Origin: CAVOHU01 sp963843385
GTDB lineage: Bacteria > Acidobacteriota > Vicinamibacteria > Vicinamibacterales > JAKQTR01
Direction of reading: 5' to 3'
Length of the DNA stretch: 64,000 bases
Assembly (NCBI GenBank): GCA_963843385.1
Contig: CAWJJY010000001.1
Span: forward strand, 248,001 to 312,000
The notes beneath the pieces were generated by a model. The model was not told where the DNA came from, did no database searches, and saw nothing but the letters and a program-made list of their open reading frames with translations. How positions within the stretch are numbered: position 1 is the stretch's first letter; each line of letters begins with the position of its first letter. Position numbers and translations under genes: made by a program. Positions 1 through 8,633 of the stretch are shown one piece after another.

Positions 1-294
1 GAGGCCAGGAACGAAGCCGAGACGATCACCCACGCCACCGAGAAGACGCTTCGGCGGCCTGACTTCCACGCGATCGCCGGCGCGGAGCTTCAGAGCCACG
101 AGACGCCGGCCATCGAGACGGCGCTGGCCGAACTCAAGTCGGCGATGGCCTCCGGAGACCGAGAGCTGATCCAGGCCAGAACCGGCGCTCTGAATCAGGC
201 GACCCGCCACCTGGCGGAGGTCATGATGAACTGGACGGTCAAGGCGGCGCTCTCCGGCCGTGCCGCCGATGATGTCCAGGCCAAGGGAAGGTAG
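1..294 (+). CDS. hscA: Fe-S cluster chaperone HscA, C-terminal end (partial)
   Basis: The first 97 codons are open from the window edge to a TAG and read as the helical lid of an Hsp70: alternating charged and Ala/Leu helices with an ALAELKSAMASGD stretch. HscA is the specialised Hsp70 that helps release Fe-S clusters from the scaffold IscU. The fragment alone could come from any Hsp70; the assignment to HscA rests on the fdx and iscX genes directly downstream, the usual order at the end of an isc operon. The ATPase domain lies outside the window. Confidence 0.8.
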   Translation, partial: EARNEAETITHATEKTLRRPDFHAIAGAELQSHETPAIETALAELKSAMASGDRELIQARTGALNQATRHLAEVMMNWTVKAALSGRAADDVQAKGR

Positions 295-301
295 GCGCCC
301 G

Positions 302-712
302 ATGCCCAAGGTCGTCTTCATCGTCGACGGCGAGGCGCAGACAGTTGAATTCGACCCGGGCACCATGGCGTATTCGCACCACGGCCGCGAGGGATCGCTG
401 CTGGACATCGCGATCAACTTCCACGTGCCCCTCGAGCACGCATGCGGCGGCAGCTGCGCCTGCACGACGTGCCACCTCATCGTCAAGGAAGGCATGGAGA
501 ACCTCAGCGAGATGGAAGAAGACGAGGCGGATCGCCTGGACACCGCGTGGGACGTGACGCCGCAGTCGCGCCTCGGCTGCCAGGCCGTGGTGACGGGCAG
601 CGTGGTGTGCGAGATCCCGATGTACACCCGCAACTACGTGCAGGAAGGGGGCGGCATCAGGCTCGGCAGCACGGCGCGGGGAAAATCACCTCTCGAGGAG
701 GTGAAACGGTGA
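302..712 (+). CDS. fdx: ISC-type [2Fe-2S] ferredoxin
   Basis: A 136-residue adrenodoxin-type ferredoxin that donates electrons during Fe-S cluster assembly. The cluster motif is visible as C-x5-C-x2-C in HACGGSCACTTCHL, with the fourth ligand in the later LGCQ. The ATG at 302 is preferred to an upstream in-frame ATG at 260 because the latter lies inside hscA and the protein proper begins MPKVVFIVDG. It follows hscA by 7 nt and overlaps iscX by 4 nt, so the three are one operon. An insertion of about 10 residues near position 20 (MAYSHHGREG) makes it slightly longer than the E. coli protein. Confidence 0.93.
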   Translation: MPKVVFIVDGEAQTVEFDPGTMAYSHHGREGSLLDIAINFHVPLEHACGGSCACTTCHLIVKEGMENLSEMEEDEADRLDTAWDVTPQSRLGCQAVVTGSVVCEIPMYTRNYVQEGGGIRLGSTARGKSPLEEVKR

Positions 713-918
713 AATGGACCGATTCGGACGACATCGCCCTGGCGTTGTGCGACAAGTTCACCACGACGGACCCGTTGACGGTAAGATTCACCGACCTGCG
801 TGAGCGGGTCATCGCGCTCGACGGCTTCGACGATTTGCCGCACGCCTCCAACGAAGCCAAGCTCGAAGCCATTCAGATGGCGTGGTACGAGGAGTGGAAG
901 GATCGAGGCCGCGGGTGA
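709..918 (+). CDS. iscX: IscX, Fe-S assembly accessory protein
   Basis: A 69-residue acidic protein starting MKWTDSDDIA and containing the family-typical VRFTDLRERVIALDGF and EAIQMAWYEEW segments. IscX binds the cysteine desulfurase IscS and iron and modulates cluster assembly. The start is a GTG whose last bases overlap the fdx stop (GTGA), preceded by a GAGGAG ribosome site at about 696-701. This gives translational coupling to fdx. Length and sequence fit the family well. Confidence 0.92.
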   Translation: MKWTDSDDIALALCDKFTTTDPLTVRFTDLRERVIALDGFDDLPHASNEAKLEAIQMAWYEEWKDRGRG

Positions 919-986
919 CTTCCAGGAGCACGAGCCGGTTGTCGGAGGTAACCGGCCGCCGGGCCCGGCGAGTCGTCTTATTCGAC

Positions 987-1520
987 ATGCGCAAAGTGCT
1001 GGCGAGCCTGCTGTCGATCCTGATAGGTGCCCAGCCGGCGCTGCTGCACGCACAATCGGGTCAGGCGGGCCAGGCGGCGCAGGATCCGAAGGCCGCCGCG
1101 CCGTCGGCAAAAACGCCCGGCCTCGACTACGATCTGCTGTCCGCCTCTCTCGTTCGCCTGCGCCGTGAACTGGCGGAACAGCCGCCGTCGACCTCCTACA
1201 CGCCGCTGAAGCTGGACTTCTACGTCGAGGTTACCGCTCCGGCTCCGCCCATCATCCTGTTCACTCCGAAAGACCTCGCGCCTGTGGGAGTTGTCCCGTG
1301 GGGCGCACCGACGCACCGTGAAATGCTGGATCTCATGACGCCGCAGGAATTCCGGTCGCCGACCATCCCGATCGGGTCGATGATCCTGTACGGGGTCAAA
1401 CAGCTCATCGCGTGGGAAGCGGAAAAGGCCAAGAGGCAGCGCGAGGCCGAGAAGCGGAAGAAAGAAGAAGAAGAGCGCAGGAAACTGCTCCTTGGCGCCC
1501 CGGTCCCGCCGCCGAAATAG
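987..1520 (+). CDS. Exported protein of unknown function
   Basis: A 177-residue protein I do not recognise. The ATG at 987 starts an obvious signal peptide (MRKVLASLLSILIGAQ, cleavage probably after LLHAQ); earlier in-frame ATGs would bury it. The mature part has a Gln/Ala-rich stretch, a proline-rich middle (VTAPAPPIILFTP) and a strongly charged Lys/Glu/Arg C-terminal helix (about residues 145-170) that could be a coiled coil. It lies 68 nt after iscX on the same strand but is not a known isc component. It may be a periplasmic adaptor, but nothing in the sequence defines a role. Confidence 0.6.
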   Translation: MRKVLASLLSILIGAQPALLHAQSGQAGQAAQDPKAAAPSAKTPGLDYDLLSASLVRLRRELAEQPPSTSYTPLKLDFYVEVTAPAPPIILFTPKDLAPVGVVPWGAPTHREMLDLMTPQEFRSPTIPIGSMILYGVKQLIAWEAEKAKRQREAEKRKKEEEERRKLLLGAPVPPPK

Positions 1521-1589
1521 GATGGCGTGACGCCGCACCCGCGCCGCGTTCCCGGGGCGCGGGCGGCAGACGTGGTACACTGGAATCAC

Positions 1590-2414
1590 ATGCGCATTGC
1601 GGTTGCCCACAGCCCGGATTCCGATGACGCCTTCATGTTCTATGCCCTGGCGACGGGCAAGATCGACACGGAGGGGATCGAGTTCGAGCACGTGCTCTCG
1701 GACATCGAAACACTGAACCGCGCGGCGTTCGAGGGCAAGTACGAAGTCACGGCGGTGTCGTTTCACGCCTACGCGCACCTGACCGATCGCTACCTGCTCC
1801 TGCCGCACGGCGCGAGCATGGGATCGAACTACGGCCCGGTCGTGGTGGCGAGAAGCGACGGCCCTTCGTCGCTCTCGGGCGTCACCGTCGCGGTGCCCGG
1901 GAATCTGACGACGGCCTACCTGGCGTTGCGCCTCTTCGATCCGAAGGTCGAGACCGTCGTGATGCCCTTCGACCGGATCCAGGAGGCCGTGATCGCGCGG
2001 GAGGTGGACGCGGGCCTCCTCATTCACGAGGGCCAGCTGACGTATCGGGAAGACGGGCTCAAGAAGATTGTCGATCTCGGAGAGTGGTGGGCCGGGCGGA
2101 CCGCGGGCCTGCCGCTGCCGTTAGGTGGTAATCTCATCCGGCGCGACCTGGGCCCGGAGACGATTGCACGAGTCAGCCGGCTGCTGCACGACAGCATCGA
2201 GCACGGCCTCACGCATCGCGAGGAGGCGCTCGAGTACGCCATGCAGTTCGGCCGCGGCCTGGATCGATCGAAGGCGGATCGATTCGTCGGGATGTATGTC
2301 AACGAACTCACGCTCGGCTACGGCGAGCACGGCCGCACCGCGTTGCGGAGGCTTCTCGACGAGGCCTGGACTGCGGGACTGATTCCCAGACAGGTTGCTG
2401 TCGAGTTCGCTTGA
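1590..2414 (+). CDS. mqnD: 1,4-dihydroxy-6-naphthoate synthase (futalosine pathway)
   Basis: A 274-residue periplasmic-binding-protein-fold enzyme. MqnD converts cyclic dehypoxanthine futalosine to 1,4-dihydroxy-6-naphthoate, a late step of the alternative menaquinone pathway. Family signatures are the N-terminal HSPDSDDAFMFYAL and the SFHAYAHLTDRYLLLPHGAS block, which lines the active site. The ATG at 1590 gives the canonical N-terminus MRIAVAHSPDS; upstream in-frame codons encode unrelated residues. A second gene of the pathway, mqnE, lies at 9135-10244. The paralogue MqnA is the main alternative, but the N-terminal motif favours MqnD. Confidence 0.85.
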   Translation: MRIAVAHSPDSDDAFMFYALATGKIDTEGIEFEHVLSDIETLNRAAFEGKYEVTAVSFHAYAHLTDRYLLLPHGASMGSNYGPVVVARSDGPSSLSGVTVAVPGNLTTAYLALRLFDPKVETVVMPFDRIQEAVIAREVDAGLLIHEGQLTYREDGLKKIVDLGEWWAGRTAGLPLPLGGNLIRRDLGPETIARVSRLLHDSIEHGLTHREEALEYAMQFGRGLDRSKADRFVGMYVNELTLGYGEHGRTALRRLLDEAWTAGLIPRQVAVEFA

Positions 2415-2441
2415 CCGCGACCGGGAACCAACGGAGACACG

Positions 2442-2903
2442 ATGAACGAGGGTGTTCCTCGCGAGACCGATTCCAACACGCCTTCAGCCGAGCCGCGTCT
2501 GGCCGGTTGCCCCTATTGTGGAGAACGGGTAGACGCCGACCGGCTAGCCGATCACATCGAGGAGACGCACAAGCGGGCGGAGCTCCTCAAGTCGCTGGTC
2601 TCGTTCCCGGACTCACACGTTCAATCCGTGCCGCCGCTTGTCCCGCACTCGGAACTGAAAGGTAAAACCGTGCCTCGCCGAGCATCGACCGATACCACAG
2701 CCAAACCAGCGACGCCCCGCAGGCCTCGCGCCCCGCGCACGGGATCGGGGACCAGCAAGACCCCGAAGGTTCCCGAGCGGGAATATCAGCTCCAGGTGCC
2801 CGCGCCGAATTCGCCGCCGTTCCTGACGAAGGCGGACTTCGAACGCGAACGCGCGGCCAAGGAGAGGGCGTCTTCCGAGCCCGGATCCACGCACGACGCC
2901 TGA
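2442..2903 (+). CDS. Small protein with one C2H2-like zinc-finger motif
   Basis: A 153-residue protein of unknown function. Residues 23-42 form a single zinc-binding motif: CPYCGERVDADRLADHIEET followed by H, a CxxC...HxxxxH arrangement like a lone C2H2 finger. The rest, from about residue 60, is Pro/Ala/Ser/Lys-rich and probably disordered (repeated SxTPRRPRAPRT-like sequence). The ATG at 2442 follows a GGAGAC ribosome-site-like stretch. It is 27 nt downstream of mqnD on the same strand and is probably co-transcribed. Such proteins often bind nucleic acid or partner proteins, but no role can be assigned. Confidence 0.6.
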   Translation: MNEGVPRETDSNTPSAEPRLAGCPYCGERVDADRLADHIEETHKRAELLKSLVSFPDSHVQSVPPLVPHSELKGKTVPRRASTDTTAKPATPRRPRAPRTGSGTSKTPKVPEREYQLQVPAPNSPPFLTKADFERERAAKERASSEPGSTHDA

Positions 2904-3807
2904 AGCGAGCCAGCGCGCCAGTCGGGCCCGGCCCGGCTATCGCGGATGAACGGCGCGGGCGAAGACCTCCGCCGTGTGCGCGATCCGAGGGCCGGGAACC
3001 ACCAGTTCGCCGCCGTAGAGCAACACGACCCGGCCGTTTCGGACGGCCGGTAGCGACGGAAGTCCCTTCCACGCGCTGCTCTCGCGCGCAACCGCGTCCG
3101 GGGCAGGCTCAGTGGTGTAGTGCATCTCGATGATGATGTCGGGCGCACGCGCGATCAGCATTTCGGTTGAAACGGTCAGGGACTCGCGGCGCACATCCCC
3201 GAACACGTTGTCCGCGCCCGCCACGACGAGCAGGTCGTGCAGGAAGCCGTAGCCGCCGCTGACATCGATCGCGCGAAGCGATCCGGGCTCCCTGCCGATG
3301 ACCAGGACGGCGCGCGGCCGGGGCTGGCCCTTGAAGCGGTCGCGAAGGCGGGCCAGGTCCGTCTCGATTGAGGTCGCCACCCGGCTGGACGCCTGCTCGA
3401 GCCCAACCGCCCTACCCAACTCGCGAATCGAGCTCCAGGATCTCGTCGACGCCGCCGTGCTTGTAGGGAAAGGTCCGGATTCCGGCATGCGCGAGTTGTG
3501 CGTTGAGATCGTCCTGGCTGGCGTAGGTGACCACCAGGTCGGGCCGCAACGAGAGGATGCGCTCGACGTCCGGATCGATGAGCGCCCCGACTCTCGGCAG
3601 GCGCTCCACCTCGGGCGGGTACTTGTCGAAGCTGCCGACGCCCACCACCCGCGGCCCCGCGCCTATCGCGAAGAGGCTTTCGGTCACCGACGGCACCACC
3701 GACACGATGCGCTGCGGGGTCTGCGCCGAGAGCGTCACGAGCGCCAACAACAACGCTGCGGCAATGGCGACGGCCCCCGCGAGGCGCCTCCCATCCCGGC
3801 ATCGTCC

Positions 3808-3842
3808 GCCAGCCGCGAGCCGAGAGCCGCGAGCCGCGAGCC
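3808..3842 (-). repeat. Heptamer tandem array, 5 units
   Basis: Five 7-bp units on the plus strand: gccagcc, gcgagcc, gagagcc, gcgagcc, gcgagcc. It lies at the 5' end of the btuF pseudogene and belongs to the same dispersed family as the arrays at 3962, 10244, 12318, 14086, 14274 and 46515. Confidence 0.8.
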
Positions 3843-3961
3843 CTGCGCGCCGGGTCTGGGGACCCGGCCTCCGTCTGACTCCAGGCGTTGCGATGGCAGG
3901 ATGCGGCGTCCGCGTGAACGCTGACTGATGGAGCCCGGGGTTAGAAGAATCCGGGCTCGCC

Positions 3962-4003
3962 GCCAGCCGTGAGCCGCCAGCCGCCAGCCGCCAGCCGCCA
4001 GCC
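3962..4003 (-). repeat. Heptamer tandem array, 6 units
   Basis: Six 7-bp units, five gccagcc and one gtgagcc on the plus strand. Read on the minus strand it is GGCTGGC repeated, starting 4 nt after the TAA of btuC and separating btuC from btuF. An 8-bp inverted repeat (gagcccgg at 3931 and ccgggctc ending 3958) lies just beyond it and could form a hairpin in the operon transcript. Confidence 0.85.
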
Positions 4004-4007
4004 GATC

Positions 4008-5066
4008 TTAAGTTCTTCGAACAAGCAGCCATAGGAAGAACGGTCCTCCGACAATCGCGGTAATGATCCCGACCGGCAATTCGAGCGGAGCCATCAGCAT
4101 TCGAGCCGCCACGTCGCAGGCCACCAGGAAGGCGGCGCCCAGGAACGCCGAAGCTGGCAGCACGATCCGGTGATCGGCGCCGAGCAGGCGCCGGACGATG
4201 TGCGGCACGATGATGCCGACAAACCCGATTGGGCCGCCCAGCGACACGGCGGCCCCGGTCGCCAGCGAGGCACTGAAGAAGGCGACCTGCTGAACCCGCA
4301 GCACGTCAACACCTCGGGATGCCGCGGCGTCGGTGTCGAGGGCGAGCAGGTTCAGCGCGCGGGGCAGCCAGGCGAACCCGGCGCAGGCCACCGCCGCAAA
4401 AGGCACGGCCGCCAGCAGGGCGCCGTAGCTGGCGATGTCGAGGTTGCCCATCAGCCACCGCATCGTGCGCAGCGCCTCGGATGAATCCGCCATGTATTGC
4501 ACGAACAGGATGATGGCCGAAAAGAACGAATTCAACGTGACGCCTGCCAGCAACAGGACGCTGGTCGAGAACCCCTGCTGTCGCGCCCGGGCGAGCGCGT
4601 ACACGATGGCGACCGCTCCGAGCGAACCGATGAAGCTCGCCACGGTCACGGCCGACACGCCCCACAACGTCAGATGGAGGCGCAGGGCCATCGCGAGCAT
4701 CGCGCCCAACGCTGCGCCGGACGAGACGCCCAGCGTAAAAGGCGATGCCAGCGGATTCCTGAGGAGCGCCTGCAACACGACCCCGGCCATCGCGAGCGTG
4801 GCGCCCACCAGCGCGCCCGCCAGCGCGCGAGGCAGTCGCGCCACGAAGAAGATCTGCGCGTCCACGTTGTCCGCGAACGGGATGGCGCGATCGAAGACGC
4901 GACCGAGGCTTATGGGTGTCGTGCCGATGAGCGGCGCAGCCAGGCACGCGACAACCGCGAGGAAGAAGAACCCTCCCACCTGCAGCACCAGCCGCCGCCG
5001 GAGGCTGGCCGCCGGGCCCGGCGCCGCTGCCAGGCGCGCCACGGCCGACACGTCAATGTTGCGCAT
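4008..5066 (-). CDS. btuC: Cobalamin ABC transporter permease BtuC
   Basis: A 352-residue FecCD/BtuC-family inner-membrane permease with about ten hydrophobic segments. Family hallmarks are PRALAGALVGATLAMAGVVL, the RNPLASPFTLGVSSGAALGA block and the SLGGPIGFVGIIVPHIVRR loop, which contacts the ATPase. It starts with ATG at 5066, overlapping the end of btuD by 14 nt. B12 rather than haem or siderophore specificity is inferred from the cobalamin riboswitch at the head of the operon. A heptamer array begins directly after its stop codon. Confidence 0.9.
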   Translation of the reverse strand: MRNIDVSAVARLAAAPGPAASLRRRLVLQVGGFFFLAVVACLAAPLIGTTPISLGRVFDRAIPFADNVDAQIFFVARLPRALAGALVGATLAMAGVVLQALLRNPLASPFTLGVSSGAALGAMLAMALRLHLTLWGVSAVTVASFIGSLGAVAIVYALARARQQGFSTSVLLLAGVTLNSFFSAIILFVQYMADSSEALRTMRWLMGNLDIASYGALLAAVPFAAVACAGFAWLPRALNLLALDTDAAASRGVDVLRVQQVAFFSASLATGAAVSLGGPIGFVGIIVPHIVRRLLGADHRIVLPASAFLGAAFLVACDVAARMLMAPLELPVGIITAIVGGPFFLWLLVRRT

Positions 5067-5931
5067 GGACGGTTGAATCCCCAGCGGATGACTTTCGTAG
5101 GGGCACCACGGTCAGATGACCTGCCGCCTGGTTGAACTGCACCTCGGCCGTCACGCCGTAGAGCGCGGCAATGCGATCCGAGGTCAGCACGTCCGCGGTC
5201 GGGCCATTGGCGATCACGCGTCCCTCGCGCAGCAGCACGAGCTGCCGGCACAGGCTTGCCGCGAAGTTGAGGTCGTGCGTCGCGACGACCAGCGTCAGTC
5301 CCCGCTCGCGATTCAGCCGTGCGAGCAACGCGGCCACTTCGATCTGGTAGCCGAGGTCAAGCGAGGCCGTCGGTTCGTCGAGCAGCATGATGTCGGCGGC
5401 CTGCGCAAGCGCGCTCGCGATCACCACGCGCTGCTTCTCACCCCCGGACAGTGTCGAGAACTGCCGGTGCTCGAGATCGAGCGTGCCTGTCGCCTCGAGC
5501 CCGTCGCGGACCGCGGCCACATCGCGCGGGCCCTCCAGCTCGAATGCGCCGAGATGCGGGAAACGGCCCATCAGTGCGACTTCGAGCACGGTGTAGTCGA
5601 ATGCGAGGTGCGTCTCCTGTGGCACGACCGCGATGCGGCGCGCCACCTGCCTGCGGGACAGCGAGGACAGGTTCACGTCGTCCAGCCGGACCTGTCCGCG
5701 CTCGGGGATGAGCGTGCCAGCCAGCAGCCGCAGCAACGTCGTCTTGCCCGATCCGTTCGGGCCGAGCAATCCGACGATGGCGCCGGTCTCGACGGCGAGT
5801 GTGACCTGGTGAACTCCTGGGCCATCGGTGAGCGCAGGGGTTGCGACCAATTCCGCAGGCGAGGCGCGATGCCTGCGTGTTGCGGACAGGTGCCCGTAGG
5901 TGACGCTATCGGCCCGAAGCAAGGCGGACAC
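5053..5931 (-). CDS. btuD: Cobalamin ABC transporter ATPase BtuD
   Basis: A 292-residue ABC ATPase that powers B12 import. Walker A is GPNGSGKT (residues 57-64), the signature is LSGGEKQR, Walker B is IMLLDEPTASLDLG, and the switch histidine is in VVATHDLNF. Family members normally reach Walker A near residue 38; here an extra stretch rich in Arg, Ala and Pro (about residues 17-38) lengthens the N-terminus. The gene overlaps btuB by 26 nt and btuC by 14 nt, so the operon is tightly coupled. Specificity for cobalamin is inferred from the upstream riboswitch. Confidence 0.9.
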   Translation of the reverse strand: MSALLRADSVTYGHLSATRRHRASPAELVATPALTDGPGVHQVTLAVETGAIVGLLGPNGSGKTTLLRLLAGTLIPERGQVRLDDVNLSSLSRRQVARRIAVVPQETHLAFDYTVLEVALMGRFPHLGAFELEGPRDVAAVRDGLEATGTLDLEHRQFSTLSGGEKQRVVIASALAQAADIMLLDEPTASLDLGYQIEVAALLARLNRERGLTLVVATHDLNFAASLCRQLVLLREGRVIANGPTADVLTSDRIAALYGVTAEVQFNQAAGHLTVVPLRKSSAGDSTVHAQH

Positions 5932-8206
5932 CTGCGGAGAAAGTCCGGCCGGGAGCCGGATAGCCGAAGACGTCCTCGTACCGCCGGCCGAGCAGGTTCT
6001 CGATGCGCGCCATCAGCTCAACGCGGTCCGACAGCTTGACGCTCGCCCCCGCATCGGAGACGAGGAACCCCGGAGCGTGGAACAGTCCGCCCGAGGCGCC
6101 GTAGTTCGGCTCGATGTCCAGTTCGCGCCCGCGGCCACCGATGCGGAGGAAGCCCGTCAGTCGGTTGCGGGCCCACGTGACATCCAGCGACCCGTGATGG
6201 CGGGGACGACGGATGAGCGGATCGCCGACCGTGAACGGCGCGGGTGCGATGCCGGCCGAGCGGTCAACGGCCAGCACGGCCGTGTCGAGCATCGTGTAGG
6301 AGAGCCGCGCGTCGAGACCCCAGCGCGTCCGAAGCGCCGCGGACGCCTCGATGCCGGAAGCCCGGGCGTTGGCGATGTTGTCGGTGCGGAATCGGCTGAA
6401 GTTCGCCAGGTCGCGGCCCACGGCAACGATCAGATCCTCGTAGCGATTGATGAATCCCGTGACGTCAACCACCACGCGGCCGCTGAGCAACGCCTGCTCG
6501 AGCCCGCCATCGAGGCTCCGGCTGCGCTCGGGCTTGAGATTGGGATTGTCGGTAAACGCGGTCTCGAAGCCGTCCGGCGCGCGGATGCCCGTCCCGGCGG
6601 TGGCGTGAACGCGCGTCCAGTTGCCTTGCGACTCGTCCGAGGTCCGAAGGTAGTAGCTGGCCGCGAGCCGTGGGTTGGGAGAGAGGACCGTCGAAGCCGG
6701 CAGGGTTGGCCGGGGCGTGAACGCCAGCGGATCGGCCTCGAGCGACTCGCGGCGGATCTGCTCGACTCTCAGGCCCGAGGTGATGAAGAGGCGCGCACCG
6801 GCCTGGTATCGCCCTTCGGCGAAATAGCCGATCACGTGACGTGACACAGGGATCGGGCCGGTGAGCCCCTGGATGTACGAACTGTCGGCGCGCTCGATCA
6901 GGGCCTCGACGCCGGCTGATCCGGCGATGCCGGCGGTGAAGGTTCGATCGACCTGCGCGCGCAGCGTCGCCCGCCGGGTCCGCGAGTTGCTGTCACCGTA
7001 CGGGCTGACGAAGGTCGAGCGCAGGTCACCGAAGGTCGCCTGCAGAATCATGCCCGTGCTCGCGTTCCAGTCGTGGTTGACGGTCAGCGAATACACGCCG
7101 GTGTGGTTGGTTCCCCGCGAGACCCGGTCGACGCCTGGGAACGCGCCGATGGGATTGGCGCCGTATGGCCCCGGGTTCCCTCGTCGGTTGGATTCGAGCT
7201 GGACATCGGCGCGGACAGACGAGCGGGGCGACCTCCTCCAGGCCACGCTGAGCATCGTGCTCAACGCGCGATAGTCGTCGTTGGCGACGCGCTCTGTGCC
7301 AGCCGGGGTGAGACCCGTGAACCCGGCGCTCGATACGCGCTCGACCCCGAGTCCCCACCCGATGGTGCCCGCCGAGCCCGACGTCGTGGCCGCAAGCCTC
7401 GACGTGGATCGGGACCCGCCTTCGAGCAGACCTGCCGACTTCAGCGGGCCTCCGAGCTTCGTGTGGAGGTGGATGACCCCGCCGATCGCGTCCGACCCGT
7501 ACTGCGCGCTCTGCGGGCCCCGCACGACCTCGACGCTGTCGACGTCGACGAGCGCCAGGTGGGCGAAGTCGAACCCGCCGCCGAAACTGTTCAGCCGCAC
7601 GCCGTCGACCAGGACCATCGTGTAGTCCGATTCTCCCCCGCGCGGAAACACGGACGTGACGGCGCCGAGTCCGCCCGTGTTCGCGACGGTAAGGCCCGGC
7701 ATCAGGCGAAGGACGTCGCTGATTGTCCGCAGTTGCCGGGCCCGCAGCTCGTCCTGATTGAAGACGGAGACGCTGCCGGGAACGCGCGACAGTGGAATCT
7801 CGACCTGCGCAGCGGACACGACCAGGGATTCCGCGATGGCCGCCATCCGGAGCGGGATTCGCACGTCCCGCGTTTCGTCGGCTTTCAAATCGACGACCAT
7901 CGGGTCGGCGCGAAAGCCGTCGCACAAGGTGATGAGCTCGTAGCTTCCCGGCGGAACCGCCCGGATCGAGAAGTGGCCCGCGCGATCGCTCGTCGTTTCC
8001 GCCGCGACGCTGCGCAAGGACCGAAGCACGACCCGTGCGTTGGCGACCGCCGCGCCAAGCGGGTCGCTCACCGTCCCAGAGAGGGACGCCTCGCCCGAGA
8101 CGGACGCGGCGGAGGCCAGGGAAGTCGAGGGGTGCGAGACAACGAGCGAGAGCGCCAGCGACGCGCAGAAAACGGCCTTGAAGAGTCGAGGGAGTACGTG
8201 AGACAT
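5906..8206 (-). CDS. btuB: TonB-dependent outer-membrane cobalamin receptor (BtuB-like)
   Basis: A 766-residue outer-membrane transporter. In order: signal peptide (about 1-35), a carboxypeptidase-regulatory-like domain (about 40-120, SGTVSDPLGAAVANARVVL), a plug (about 130-240, with MPGLTVANTGGLGAVTSVF, VLVDGVRLN and VEVVRGPQSAQYGSDAIGG) and a 22-strand-type barrel ending RTFSAGVRLASGR. The start at 8206 is chosen because AGGAGG sits 6 nt upstream; an ATG 30 nt earlier has no such site. The added regulatory domain is common in Acidobacteriota and Bacteroidota but absent from E. coli BtuB. It is the first gene after the cobalamin riboswitch, which supports B12 as substrate. Confidence 0.88.
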   Translation of the reverse strand: MSHVLPRLFKAVFCASLALSLVVSHPSTSLASAASVSGEASLSGTVSDPLGAAVANARVVLRSLRSVAAETTSDRAGHFSIRAVPPGSYELITLCDGFRADPMVVDLKADETRDVRIPLRMAAIAESLVVSAAQVEIPLSRVPGSVSVFNQDELRARQLRTISDVLRLMPGLTVANTGGLGAVTSVFPRGGESDYTMVLVDGVRLNSFGGGFDFAHLALVDVDSVEVVRGPQSAQYGSDAIGGVIHLHTKLGGPLKSAGLLEGGSRSTSRLAATTSGSAGTIGWGLGVERVSSAGFTGLTPAGTERVANDDYRALSTMLSVAWRRSPRSSVRADVQLESNRRGNPGPYGANPIGAFPGVDRVSRGTNHTGVYSLTVNHDWNASTGMILQATFGDLRSTFVSPYGDSNSRTRRATLRAQVDRTFTAGIAGSAGVEALIERADSSYIQGLTGPIPVSRHVIGYFAEGRYQAGARLFITSGLRVEQIRRESLEADPLAFTPRPTLPASTVLSPNPRLAASYYLRTSDESQGNWTRVHATAGTGIRAPDGFETAFTDNPNLKPERSRSLDGGLEQALLSGRVVVDVTGFINRYEDLIVAVGRDLANFSRFRTDNIANARASGIEASAALRTRWGLDARLSYTMLDTAVLAVDRSAGIAPAPFTVGDPLIRRPRHHGSLDVTWARNRLTGFLRIGGRGRELDIEPNYGASGGLFHAPGFLVSDAGASVKLSDRVELMARIENLLGRRYEDVFGYPAPGRTFSAGVRLASGR

Positions 8207-8284
8207 CAGGAGCCTCCTGTCGGTGTGACCACGCACCGAGCGGCCGCTCGTCCCGATCGGGTCGGAACGGCACGGCGGAGTAGT

Positions 8285-8480
8285 ACCTATTGGCCTGGTC
8301 GACGGGTGTCCTGACTTGCGGATCGTCGCGGCGGGCGCTCGCGTCTTCCCATGCCCATCAGGGCACAGTGACGGGGCCTGAACGGCCCTGAGAAACGCCC
8401 GGCTCCCCGCTTACAGTGGCGGGACCGTGTGGGCTTTTCACCCAGCTTCCCTCGGTCGACCGACCGGGGCGTCATTTACT
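8285..8480 (-). promoter_or_regulatory. Cobalamin (B12) riboswitch
   Basis: Read on the minus strand, this untranslated leader carries the conserved adenosylcobalamin aptamer core: GGGAAGCTGGGTGAAAAGCC, then the B12 box as CGGTCCCGCCACTGTAA, then GGGAAGACGCGAG, then AAGTCAGGACACCCG. The order and spacing match the class. It ends about 80 nt upstream of the btuB start, so ligand binding probably blocks expression of the btuBDCF operon when B12 is abundant. Confidence 0.95.
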
Positions 8481-8486
8481 AGCGGC

Positions 8487-8492
8487 AGTATA
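8487..8492 (-). promoter_or_regulatory. Probable extended -10 promoter for the btu operon
   Basis: On the minus strand, TATACT is preceded by TGC (extended -10) just upstream of the riboswitch. No good -35 is visible at 17 nt, as is usual for extended -10 promoters. It would start transcription near 8480, at the 5' edge of the aptamer. Confidence 0.5.
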
Positions 8493-8633
8493 GCATGGCA
8501 AAATCAGACATCGCCCGAGATGAAGGTGAGCTTGCCGATTCGCAATCGCTCCCGGAGTCTGTTCCCATCCCGTTCGGGAGTCGCGTCGGGCGCGGCCAAC
8601 CTGATCAACCGGGTGGCCCGAAGTCGAGGAGCC

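Larger units (their letters stand above)
2937..4032 (-). pseudogene. btuF: BtuF-like cobalamin-binding protein, frameshifted
   Basis: Periplasmic substrate-binding protein of a B12 ABC importer, split over two reading frames. The upstream part has a hydrophobic export segment (AVAIAAALLLALV) and the BtuF-type start RIVSVVPSVTESLFAIGAG, ending at GGVDEILE; the downstream part continues SIRELGRAVGLEQ through IDVSGGYGFLHDLLVVAGADN to the C-terminus. Removing one base near 3425-3430 joins the frames exactly. The N-terminus is unclear: the only in-frame ATG (4032) lies inside btuC and would translate the heptamer array, so the real start is probably a rare codon near 3790-3840. It is the last gene of the riboswitch-controlled btu operon. 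Either a recent pseudogene or a one-base assembly error. Confidence 0.8.
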
